Assembly: GCA_002454975.1 (NCBI GenBank)
Contig: DKJZ01000114.1
Span: 1 to 24,670 of the forward strand
Direction: 5' to 3'
DNA from: Hylemonella sp. UBA6679
GTDB lineage: Bacteria; Pseudomonadota; Gammaproteobacteria; Burkholderiales; Burkholderiaceae_C
DNA: 24,670 nt
How positions within the stretch are numbered: the stretch's first letter is position 1; every line of letters starts with the position of its first letter. The translations under genes and the position numbers were made by a program. Shown piece after piece: positions 14,415 to 21,294 of this stretch. The notes below the pieces were generated by a model. That model was given only the letters and a program-made list of their open reading frames with translations. It did no database searches and had not been told where the DNA came from.

Positions 14415-15944
14415 ATGGAAGAAATCAACTCACTGTTTCAGGGCTTTGCCGTGATCCTCACGCCGATGAACATCGTGCTGATGTTTGTGGGCATCATTTT
14501 GGGTGTGCTCATCGGGGTGCTGCCCGGTTTGGGCGGTGCCAATGGCGTGGCTATTTTGCTGCCGCTGACCTTCAGCATGAACCCCACCTCAGCCATCATC
14601 ATGCTGTCGTGCATTTACTGGGGGGCGCTGTTTGGCGGGGCCATCACCTCCATCCTCTTCAACATTCCGGGTGAGCCCTGGTCGGTGGCCACCACCTTTG
14701 ATGGCTTCCCCATGGCCCAACAAGGTCGTGCGGGTGAAGCCCTGACGGGCGCGTTCACCTCCTCGTTCATTGGCGCTTTTGTGGCGGTGGTGATGATCAC
14801 GTTCTTGGCCCCCTTGGTGGCCAAGTTCGCGCTGAAGTTTGGTCCGCCGGAATTCTTCTCGGTGTACTTGCTCACCTTCTGCTCGTTTGTGGGCATGGGC
14901 AAGGGCTCGCCCTTCAAAATTTTGGCCTCCATGACCATCGGTTTTGCCTTGGCGGCTGTGGGCATGGACACCGTGACTGGCCAGCTGCGTTTGACCTTTG
15001 GCTTTACCGAGTTGCTGCGCGGCTTTGACTTTTTGATCGCCGTGATTGGCTTGTTTGGTATTGGTGAAATTTTGCTCTCCATGGAAGAAGGTCTGGCCTT
15101 CTCTGGCAAGAGCGCTGCCATCAACCCCAAAGTGGTGATGGAGACCTGGAAAAAGCTGCCCCAGTACTGGGTAACCTCCATGCGCAGCTCACTCATTGGC
15201 ATCTGGATGGGCATCACCCCAGGTGGTGCGACACCCGCCTCTTTCATGAGCTATGGCTTGGCCAAAAAGATGTCAAAAAGCGGCTCCAAATTTGGCACGG
15301 GCCAGCTCGAAGGCGTGGTGGCGCCCGAGACAGCCGCCCACGCTGCCGGTACCAGCGCCCTGCTGCCCATGCTGGCACTGGGTATCCCTGGCTCGCCCAC
15401 CGCTGCGGTGTTGTTGGGTGGTTTGTTGATCTGGGGTTTGCAGCCCGGTCCCCTGCTCTTCGTTGAGCAAAAAGATTTTGTCTGGGGCTTGATTGCCAGC
15501 ATGTACCTGGGCAACTTGGTTGGCCTGATTGTGGTGCTGACCACCGTGCCTTTGTTCGCCTCCATCTTGCGCATTCCGTTCTCGATCATTGCGCCCGTCA
15601 TCATCGTGATTTGTGCCATCGGTGCCTACACGGTGCACAACGCCATGCTCGACATCTGGTTCATGCTGCTCTTTGGCATCGTGGGTTATTTGTTCAAGAA
15701 GTTGGACTACCCGCTCGCTCCCTTGGTGCTGGCGCTGGTTTTGGGTGACAAAGCCGAAGACTCCTTCCGTCAAGCGATGTTGGTGAGCCAGGGCGACCTG
15801 TCCATCATGTTCTCCAACGGTTTGGTGGGCAGCATCACTGCACTGGCCTTGATCCTGCTCGTGTGGCCGCTGATTTCTAAAGCGCTGGCTTTGGTTAAAC
15901 AGCCCAAGCAAGACGAGTTCGCCGCTGAGCGTCCTGTGGACTGA
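14415..15944 (+). CDS. tctA: TTT transporter large permease (TctA family)
   Basis: This 509-residue permease is the main membrane component of the tripartite tricarboxylate transporter, driven by an ion gradient. The TctA family signature G-V-L-I-G-V-L-P-G-L-G-G-A-N-G-V-A-I-L-L-P lies near residues 30-50. The duplicated counterpart follows in the second half: G-I-W-M-G-I-T-P-G-G-A-T-P-A-S-F-M, then P-E-T-A-A-H-A-A, G-T-S-A-L-L-P-M-L-A-L-G-I-P-G-S-P-T-A-A-V-L-L-G. About ten to twelve helices are visible. The start at 14415 is supported by GAGAC upstream and by alignment with the family N-terminus. It is the third gene of the tct operon, 29 bases behind tctB and 11 bases ahead of the kinase-like/BON gene. 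Confidence 0.95.
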   Translation: MEEINSLFQGFAVILTPMNIVLMFVGIILGVLIGVLPGLGGANGVAILLPLTFSMNPTSAIIMLSCIYWGALFGGAITSILFNIPGEPWSVATTFDGFPMAQQGRAGEALTGAFTSSFIGAFVAVVMITFLAPLVAKFALKFGPPEFFSVYLLTFCSFVGMGKGSPFKILASMTIGFALAAVGMDTVTGQLRLTFGFTELLRGFDFLIAVIGLFGIGEILLSMEEGLAFSGKSAAINPKVVMETWKKLPQYWVTSMRSSLIGIWMGITPGGATPASFMSYGLAKKMSKSGSKFGTGQLEGVVAPETAAHAAGTSALLPMLALGIPGSPTAAVLLGGLLIWGLQPGPLLFVEQKDFVWGLIASMYLGNLVGLIVVLTTVPLFASILRIPFSIIAPVIIVICAIGAYTVHNAMLDIWFMLLFGIVGYLFKKLDYPLAPLVLALVLGDKAEDSFRQAMLVSQGDLSIMFSNGLVGSITALALILLVWPLISKALALVKQPKQDEFAAERPVD

Positions 15945-15955
15945 AAGGAATCAAG

Positions 15956-16789
15956 ATGCCCATCATTGCGATGACACAAGAGATGGGTTCTTTGGCCAAA
16001 GATGTGGCCATTGAACTCGCCGCCAGCATGAACCTGGGGGCCATGCGACACGAGGTGGTGGACCACCTCGCGGGCAAGCTGCACGTCTCCACCAGCGTGA
16101 TCAACCGCCTGCGAGAAGGCAAGGCCACGCTGATCGAGCGCGTGAAAAACGACAAAGACCGCTTTGCGCTTTACTCGGCCGAAGAGGTGTTCACCCAAGC
16201 CAACCAGGGCAATGTGGTCATCAGGGGTTGGGGCGCCACGTGCTTGCTGCGCCCCGTGCCACACGTGGTGTGCGTGCGCATCACCCGCTCCATGAATAAA
16301 CGGGTGGAGTGGTTGATGAACCACCTCGAAACCGACGACCGCGAGTTTGCCGCCTCAGAAATCAAGCGCAGTGATGACGCCCATGCCAGCCGCATGCAGC
16401 AGCAATTTGGCGTGGCCTGGGGAGACCCAGTGCTTTACGACCTGGTGCTCAACACCGACCGTCTCTCTGTGCACAGCTGTGTCGAGCAAATTCGTGCGCT
16501 CACCACGCGCCCTGAGTTTCAAGAGACCGAAGAGTCGCGCAAATTGCTTGGCAACATGACGCTTGCCGCTCGGGTTCGCGCCAAGCTCAAAGACACCGAG
16601 AGCACGGCCGACATCAACATCACCATCGAAGCCGAAAACGGCCACGTGAAGTTGAGCGGCATTGTGATCAATGAGCGCGAAAAAACTGAGGTGGAAAAAG
16701 TGGCGGCTGAAATCAAGGGCGTGACCTCGGTGGCCAACGAGCTGCGCCTCATGAGCTCAACGCGCGTGTTCACCTACTCCAAAACCTGA
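15956..16789 (+). CDS. cytidylate-kinase-like domain fused to a BON domain
   Basis: This 277-residue soluble protein has an N-terminal part (about 1-185) that follows the Cytidylate_kin_2 pattern: I-I-A-M-T-Q-E-M-G-S-L-A-K-D-V-A-I-E-L-A at the P-loop position, then G-N-V-V-I-R-G-W-G-A-T-C-L-L (85-98), V-C-V-R-I-T (105-110) and a D-P-V-L-Y-D-L-V-L-N-T-D-R-L segment (157-170). The P-loop lacks a G-K-S/T, so kinase activity is doubtful. The C-terminal part (about 200-266) is a BON domain (I-T-I-E-A-E-N-G-H-V-K-L-S-G-I-V, then V-A-A-E-I-K-G-V-T-S-V-A-N-E-L), normally found in membrane-associated or periplasmic proteins. No signal peptide is present. It is the last gene of the tct operon (ribosome-binding site AAAGGA) and abuts the Crp/Fnr gene tail to tail with no gap. 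Function unknown; a ligand or nucleotide sensor for the transporter is one guess. Confidence 0.8.
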   Translation: MPIIAMTQEMGSLAKDVAIELAASMNLGAMRHEVVDHLAGKLHVSTSVINRLREGKATLIERVKNDKDRFALYSAEEVFTQANQGNVVIRGWGATCLLRPVPHVVCVRITRSMNKRVEWLMNHLETDDREFAASEIKRSDDAHASRMQQQFGVAWGDPVLYDLVLNTDRLSVHSCVEQIRALTTRPEFQETEESRKLLGNMTLAARVRAKLKDTESTADINITIEAENGHVKLSGIVINEREKTEVEKVAAEIKGVTSVANELRLMSSTRVFTYSKT

Positions 16790-17398
16790 TCAGATTTTGC
16801 CGCGCTGCTTGAGACGACTCAGAGTTTCCGCTGACAAATTCAAGTACGAGGCCAACTCTTTTTTAGGAATGCGTTCAAACAGGTCGGGTTGCTTGCGGAT
16901 GAAACGCTGCACCCGCCCTGGCGCATCGAGCAAATGCAAGGTGATGGTGTGCGCCATGATTTCACTCATCAAGTTCATCACTTGGTACTCAAAGGTTTTC
17001 TTGACCTCTGGGTGCCGCTCGATGAAGGCGATCCATTGCGGCATGGGCAACTTGGCCACACGTGCTTTGGTCACCGACAAGATGCTGTACGGCGTGGGAG
17101 TGCGTAAGCACCAAGCGGCGTAACTGGTTTCCATGTCACGCTCATCGGAGAAACGCAAGATCATCTCTTTGGCTTGTTGGTTGCTCACCATGCGCTTGAG
17201 GATGCCGTCGAGCACAAAGTACTGTTCCATTTCATGCACGCCTTGATGCAACAAATGATCGCCCTTATGACACTCCACCACATTGAGCAAAGCCTCCAAC
17301 TCAACGTGCTCATCCTCCGTGAGACTTTTAAGCACGACGTTTTGTCGCAACTGAACACGGATGATGTTTTTTTCGGGGTGGCTGGCAATGCTCGACAT
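16790..17398 (-). CDS. Crp/Fnr-family transcriptional regulator
   Basis: This 202-residue regulator (from the ATG at 17398; a TTG at 17446 would add 16 unlikely residues) has an N-terminal cyclic-nucleotide-binding-type beta-roll (about 20-115, including C-H-K-G-D-H-L-L-H-Q-G and Y-F-V-L-D-G-I-L-K-R), a dimerisation helix (about 130-155) and a C-terminal HTH. The recognition helix L-S-A-E-T-L-S-R-L carries the FNR-type E-x-x-S-R set (Glu191, Ser194, Arg195) that reads TTGA-type half-sites. FNR's N-terminal iron-sulfur cysteines are absent (only Cys43 and Cys97), and the cAMP-binding residues are not evident, so the signal is unknown. It is divergent from oxc, with a perfect TTGAC-N4-GTCAA site between them and another upstream of tctC, so it probably controls the oxalate regulon and perhaps itself. 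Confidence 0.88.
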   Translation of the reverse strand: MSSIASHPEKNIIRVQLRQNVVLKSLTEDEHVELEALLNVVECHKGDHLLHQGVHEMEQYFVLDGILKRMVSNQQAKEMILRFSDERDMETSYAAWCLRTPTPYSILSVTKARVAKLPMPQWIAFIERHPEVKKTFEYQVMNLMSEIMAHTITLHLLDAPGRVQRFIRKQPDLFERIPKKELASYLNLSAETLSRLKQRGKI

Positions 17399-17457
17399 GC
17401 AAATTAACTTTGTAAAAACTGAGCTGACAACAAAGCAAAGGTGCAAATTTTTGAAAA

Positions 17458-17471
17458 TTGACCAGGGTCAA
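17458..17471. promoter_or_regulatory. predicted Crp/Fnr-family operator between the regulator gene and oxc
   Basis: TTGACCAGGGTCAA is a perfect TTGAC-N4-GTCAA palindrome with the same half-sites as the one upstream of tctC. Its centre is 41.5 bp upstream of 17506, the start site predicted from the TATGAT box at 17494-17499. That is the class II activator position used by FNR and CRP. It lies 60 bases upstream of the regulator's own start codon, so autoregulation is also possible. Confidence 0.7.
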
Positions 17472-17493
17472 TCGTGCCCGCATCAGCGATTCC

Positions 17494-17499
17494 TATGAT
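17494..17499 (+). promoter_or_regulatory. -10 element of the oxc promoter
   Basis: TATGAT (five of six consensus bases) with no recognisable -35 hexamer but with the operator at 17458-17471 covering the -35 region is the layout of a class II activated promoter. The predicted start site is about 17506, leaving a 5' leader of about 95 bases. Confidence 0.55.
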
Positions 17500-17500
17500 A

Positions 17501-17546
17501 CCGCGAGGGTTTGCTAAATCTGCTCAAAAGCCTACAAACCACGCGG
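17501..17546 (+). promoter_or_regulatory. interrupted inverted repeat in the oxc leader
   Basis: CCGCG (17501-17505) and GGTTTG (17508-17513) are matched by CAAACC (17535-17540) and CGCGG (17542-17546), giving eleven paired positions around a 21-base loop. It begins at or just before the predicted transcription start, so it could be an RNA stem at the 5' end of the oxc mRNA or a second protein-binding site overlapping the promoter. No copy was seen upstream of tctC. Confidence 0.45.
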
Positions 17547-17599
17547 TCTCCAACGTATTTGAACTTTGTTTTTAACCCTCCCATAAAGAGAAGACAACC

Positions 17600-19324
17600 A
17601 TGACAAGCACCCCTGCAGACAACGCAACGACCGACGGTTTTCATCTGGTCATTGATGCCCTCAAACTCAATGGCATCAACACCATTTACGGCCTGCCTGG
17701 CATCCCAATCACCGACCTGACCCGCATGGCGCAAGCCGAGGGCATGCGCGTGATTTCTTTCCGCCATGAACAACACGCTGGCAATGCCGCAGCGATTGCT
17801 GGCTTTCTCACACAAAAGCCTGGCATTTGCTTGACGGTGTCGGCTCCTGGTTTTTTGAATGGCCTCACAGCCCTGACCAACGCCACCACCAACTGCTTCC
17901 CCATGATCCTCATCAGCGGCTCGAGCGAGCGCGAGATTGTGGATCTGCAGCAAGGCGACTACGAAGAAATGGACCAGCTCGCCATTGCCAAGCCTTTGTG
18001 CAAGGCAGCGTTTCGTGTACTGCACGCTGAAGACATTGGCGTGGGCATTGCGCGCGCCATTCGTGCGGCAGTGTCTGGCCGCCCTGGTGGTGTGTACCTC
18101 GACCTGCCTGCCAAGCTCTTTAGCCAAACCATGGACGCGCAAGCTGGCAAGGATTCGCTCATTGAGGTGGTCGACGCCGCTCCTCGCCAAATTCCCGCTG
18201 CTGACGCTGTGCAGCGTGCGGTGGACTTGCTCAAAGGCGCGAAGAAGCCCCTCATCTTGCTCGGCAAAGGCGCTGCCTATGCGCAAGCCGATGAGGACAT
18301 CCGCGCACTCGTTGAAAAAACCGGCATCCCCTACTTGCCCATGTCGATGGCCAAAGGCTTGCTGCCCGACACGCATGACCAGTCGGCTGCGGCGGCCCGC
18401 TCGTACGTGCTGCCTGAAGCCGATGTGGTGCTGCTCATCGGCGCTCGCTTGAACTGGTTGCTGTCACACGGCAAGGGCAAAACCTGGGGTGGCAAAGACG
18501 CCAAAGCCTGGGGTGGTCAAAAGTTTGTGCAAATCGACATCTCGGCCCAAGAGATGGACAGCAACGTACGCATTGACGCCCCGCTGGTGGGCGACATAGG
18601 CTCGTGCGTGTCTGCCCTGCTCGAGCACGTGAACAAAGGCTGGGCCAAACCGCCAGCCGAGTGGCTCGATGCGATTTCTGAGCGCAAGACCAAGAACGTG
18701 GCCAAGATGGCCGAGACCTTGGCCAAAGACCCCGTGCCGATGAATTTCCACAGCGCCCTCAACGTGGTGCGTGACATCATCAAGGCCAACCCCGATGCGA
18801 TTTTGGTCAACGAAGGCGCCAACGCCTTGGACTTCACACGCAGCATTGTTGACATGTACAAGCCACGCAAGCGCTTGGACGTGGGCACCTGGGGCATCAT
18901 GGGCATTGGCATGGGCTTCTCGGTGGCTGCTGCGGTGGAAACTGGCCAGCAAGTCATTGCCATCGAAGGCGACAGTGCCTTTGGTTTCTCGGGCATGGAA
19001 GTTGAGACCATCTGCCGCTACAAGCTGCCGGTGTGCGTGGTCATCATGAACAACAACGGCGTGTACCGCGGCACCGACGTCAACCCCACCGGCGGCCCCG
19101 ATGTGGCCCCCACCGTGTTCGTCAAAGGTGCGCGCTACGACATGCTCATGCAAGCCTTTGGCGGCGTGGGCGTGAACGCCACCACCCCTGCCGAGTTGCG
19201 TGCTGCCATGGAAGAAGCCATTCGCAGCGGCAAACCCACCCTGGTCAATGCCGTCATCGACGAAACCGCTGGCACCGAAAGCGGCCGCATCACCAGCTTG
19301 AATCCCAAAACCGCCAAGAAGTGA
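17600..19324 (+). CDS. oxc: oxalyl-CoA decarboxylase
   Basis: This thiamine-diphosphate enzyme converts oxalyl-CoA to formyl-CoA and CO2 in the cytoplasm. The 574 residues cover the full three-domain fold (Oxalobacter Oxc is 568). The activating glutamate is Glu57 in F-R-H-E-Q-H-A. The ThDP/Mg motif runs from G-D-S (457-459) to N-N-N (484-486). Active-site residues known from Oxalobacter have counterparts: Tyr121-Glu122 in G-D-Y-E-E-M-D, Tyr489 in G-V-Y-R-G and Ser561 in T-E-S-G-R-I. The ATG at 17600 follows a purine-rich AAAGAGAAG. frc starts 24 bases after the stop, and the two form the core oxalate-degrading operon, with a predicted Crp/Fnr-activated promoter upstream. Confidence 0.97.
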   Translation: MTSTPADNATTDGFHLVIDALKLNGINTIYGLPGIPITDLTRMAQAEGMRVISFRHEQHAGNAAAIAGFLTQKPGICLTVSAPGFLNGLTALTNATTNCFPMILISGSSEREIVDLQQGDYEEMDQLAIAKPLCKAAFRVLHAEDIGVGIARAIRAAVSGRPGGVYLDLPAKLFSQTMDAQAGKDSLIEVVDAAPRQIPAADAVQRAVDLLKGAKKPLILLGKGAAYAQADEDIRALVEKTGIPYLPMSMAKGLLPDTHDQSAAAARSYVLPEADVVLLIGARLNWLLSHGKGKTWGGKDAKAWGGQKFVQIDISAQEMDSNVRIDAPLVGDIGSCVSALLEHVNKGWAKPPAEWLDAISERKTKNVAKMAETLAKDPVPMNFHSALNVVRDIIKANPDAILVNEGANALDFTRSIVDMYKPRKRLDVGTWGIMGIGMGFSVAAAVETGQQVIAIEGDSAFGFSGMEVETICRYKLPVCVVIMNNNGVYRGTDVNPTGGPDVAPTVFVKGARYDMLMQAFGGVGVNATTPAELRAAMEEAIRSGKPTLVNAVIDETAGTESGRITSLNPKTAKK

Positions 19325-19348
19325 TTTTTTAAACAACAGGAGTACATC

Positions 19349-20620
19349 ATGAGCAACAAACCTTTGAATGGCATCAAAATCATCGACTTCACCCACGTGC
19401 AAGCCGGCCCCGCATGCACCCAGCTGCTGGCCTGGTTCGGCGCAGATGTGATCAAGGTCGAACGCCCCGGCGCCGGCGATGTGACCCGCAGCCAGCTGCG
19501 CGACATCCCCGATGCAGACGCGCTGTACTTCACCATGCTCAACAGCAACAAGCGCTCGTTGACCCTAGACACCAAAAACCCCGAAGGCAAAGCCGTTCTG
19601 GAAAAGCTCATCAAAGAGTCAGACGTGATGGTCGAGAACTTCGGCCCTGGCGCACTGGACCGCATGGGCTTCACTTGGGAATACATCCAAAAGCTCAACC
19701 CCGGCATGATCTTGGCTTCGGTCAAAGGCTTCAGCGAAGGCCACCACTACGAGGACCTCAAGGTCTACGAGAACGTGGCGCAGTGCGCTGGTGGCTCTGC
19801 CTCCACCACCGGCTGGTGGAAAGGCGAGCACTCTGAGCCCACCATCTCTGCCGCAGCTTTGGGCGACTCCAACACCGGCATGCACTTGGCCATTGGCATT
19901 TTGACCGCCATCATCGGCCGCCAGCAAACTGGCAAGGGCCAAAAAGTGGCCGTGTCCATGCAAGACGCGGTGCTCAACCTGTGCCGCGTGAAAATGCGCG
20001 ACCAACAGCGTCTGGAGCGCATCGGCTACTTGGAAGAGTACCCCCAGTATCCGCACGAAATGGAAGCCTTCGCCGACAAGGTCACCCCCCGTGGCGGTAA
20101 CGCTGGCGGCGGCGGCCAACCAGGTTGGATTTTGAAATGCAAGGGATGGGAGACCGACCCCAACGCCTACATTTATTTCACCGTGCAAGGCCATGCTTGG
20201 GAGCCGATTTGCGACGCCTTGGGCAAACCCGAGTGGAAGAACGACCCCGCTTACAACACGCCCAAAGGTCGCCAGCCGCACATCATGGACATCTTCGCCA
20301 CGATCGAGGACTTCATCAAAGACAAGACCAAGTTCGAGGCGGTGGACATCTTCCGCAAGTTCGACATTCCTTGCGCACCCGTCTTGTCCATGAAAGAGTT
20401 GCTGCGTGACGAGTCGCTGCGCAAGAGCGGCTCGATCGTGGAAGTGCCCCACCCTGTGCGCGGCAGCTACTACACCATCGGCAGCCCCATCAAGTTCTCG
20501 GACCTCAAGCCCGAAGTCACGGCCTCGCCTTTGCTGGGCCAACACACCGACGAGATTTTGGCCGAGTTGGGCTACAGCGCAGACCAAATCAGCGCGATGC
20601 ACACTGCCAAAGCGGTGTGA
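19349..20620 (+). CDS. frc: formyl-CoA:oxalate CoA-transferase
   Basis: This class III (CaiB/BaiF) CoA-transferase moves CoA from formyl-CoA to oxalate, giving formate and the oxalyl-CoA that Oxc decarboxylates. The 423-residue protein follows Oxalobacter Frc along its length: D-F-T-H-V-Q-A-G-P-A-C-T-Q (13-25), M-V-E-N-F-G-P-G-A-L-D-R-M-G-F-T-W-E-Y-I (94-113), the catalytic Asp173 in A-A-L-G-D-S-N-T-G-M-H, and the mobile glycine loop G-G-G-G-Q-P-G-W. The residue equivalent to Oxalobacter Trp48 is Gln49, as in E. coli YfdW. The ribosome-binding site AGGAG is well placed. A hairpin terminator follows, so oxc-frc can form a two-gene transcript. Confidence 0.96.
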   Translation: MSNKPLNGIKIIDFTHVQAGPACTQLLAWFGADVIKVERPGAGDVTRSQLRDIPDADALYFTMLNSNKRSLTLDTKNPEGKAVLEKLIKESDVMVENFGPGALDRMGFTWEYIQKLNPGMILASVKGFSEGHHYEDLKVYENVAQCAGGSASTTGWWKGEHSEPTISAAALGDSNTGMHLAIGILTAIIGRQQTGKGQKVAVSMQDAVLNLCRVKMRDQQRLERIGYLEEYPQYPHEMEAFADKVTPRGGNAGGGGQPGWILKCKGWETDPNAYIYFTVQGHAWEPICDALGKPEWKNDPAYNTPKGRQPHIMDIFATIEDFIKDKTKFEAVDIFRKFDIPCAPVLSMKELLRDESLRKSGSIVEVPHPVRGSYYTIGSPIKFSDLKPEVTASPLLGQHTDEILAELGYSADQISAMHTAKAV

Positions 20621-20643
20621 TCGGGTCTTGGTTGTGATCTGAC

Positions 20644-20670
20644 ACAACGGCGCCACAAAGGCGCCGTTGT
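20644..20670 (+). terminator. probable terminator after frc
   Basis: ACAACGGCGCC (20644-20654), loop ACAAA, GGCGCCGTTGT (20660-20670) is a perfect 11-bp stem, followed by TGTTTGTGAGTTTT. The T-tract is interrupted, so some read-through into the PAS gene 30 bases further is likely. Confidence 0.7.
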
Positions 20671-20699
20671 TGTTTGTGAGTTTTGCCTGTGAGCCCCCT

Positions 20700-21140
20700 A
20701 TGAAAACCCAACTCGACACCCACGCCTTGGTCGCAGCCATGGGAGACGCGGTGGTTGTGTGCGACCGTGACGGCCTCATCACCCTGTGGAACCCAGGTGC
20801 GACCCGCATGTTTGGCTACAGCGAAGATGAAGCCCTGGGCCAAACCCTCAACCTCATCACGCCTGAGCGTCTGCGCGCGCGCCACCACGACGGCTACGCG
20901 CACTCGATGGAAACGGGCACCACCCGCTATGGCAACGACGTGCTGCGCGTGCCCGCCATCAACAAAGCGGGCCAGAACATGTCGATTGCGTTCACCGTGG
21001 CCATGCTCAAAGACGAGGCAGGTGAGGTCACGGGCGTGGCCGCCGTGATCCGCGACGAAACCGCCCGCTTTGAACAAGACCGCGCCCTCAAAAAGCGCTT
21101 GATGGAACTCGAAGCCGCAGCAGCAAAAACCAGCCCTTGA
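20700..21140 (+). CDS. single-domain PAS sensor protein
   Basis: This 146-residue protein is essentially one PAS domain (about 6-125) followed by a short charged helix (about 126-140) and no output domain. Typical elements are A-M-G-D-A-V-V-V-C-D-R-D-G-L-I-T-L-W-N-P-G-A, F-G-Y-S-E-D-E-A-L-G, and G-V-A-A-V-I-R-D-E-T. The segment R-H-H-D-G-Y can be aligned with the haem-ligand region of FixL: His63 falls on the proximal His200 and Arg83 on the distal Arg220, with the same spacing of 20. Haem or oxygen sensing is therefore possible but unproven. The open frame reaches back to a TTG at 20667; the ATG at 20700 is preferred. It lies between the two frc genes on the same strand, so it may act on a partner protein in oxalate metabolism. 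Confidence 0.82.
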   Translation: MKTQLDTHALVAAMGDAVVVCDRDGLITLWNPGATRMFGYSEDEALGQTLNLITPERLRARHHDGYAHSMETGTTRYGNDVLRVPAINKAGQNMSIAFTVAMLKDEAGEVTGVAAVIRDETARFEQDRALKKRLMELEAAAAKTSP

Positions 21141-21231
21141 GGCGGTTGACCACCAGAGGTTAGCCCCAGCACCCACTGGCTCAAAACTGCCCGATTGAAA
21201 ACATCTAAGGCATATATAGCCGGTCTATTTA

Positions 21232-21245
21232 CAATATTCATATTG
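21232..21245. promoter_or_regulatory. palindrome overlapping the probable second-frc promoter
   Basis: CAATAT-TC-ATATTG is a perfect 6+6 palindrome that overlaps a TACAAT -10-like box at 21230-21235. The AT-rich stretch 21195-21245 contrasts with the GC-rich genes on both sides. A small stem GTCGC-CTTG-GCGAC (21247-21260) and a six-T run (21269-21274) follow before the AGGAG of the gene. It could be a repressor site, or the stem and T-run could be a weak attenuator; both are inferred. Confidence 0.4.
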
Positions 21246-21294
21246 CGTCGCCTTGGCGACTGCCCCGGTTTTTTAAACTTCAGGAGTATTGACG

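Noticed and set aside
17399..17446. Longer Crp/Fnr protein starting at TTG 17446
   Set aside because: The 16 extra residues (hydrophobic and Cys-rich) do not fit the family N-terminus, the start codon is TTG and it would approach the operator; the ATG at 17398 is preferred.
18464..19402. Minus-strand open frame (312 codons) opposite oxc
   Set aside because: Antisense shadow of the ThDP domain of oxc; repetitive His/Ala/Gly/Val composition and no motif.
19619..20809. Minus-strand open frame (396 codons) across frc and the PAS start
   Set aside because: It is antisense to frc, crosses a terminator hairpin and has a His/Ala/Val-rich shadow composition.
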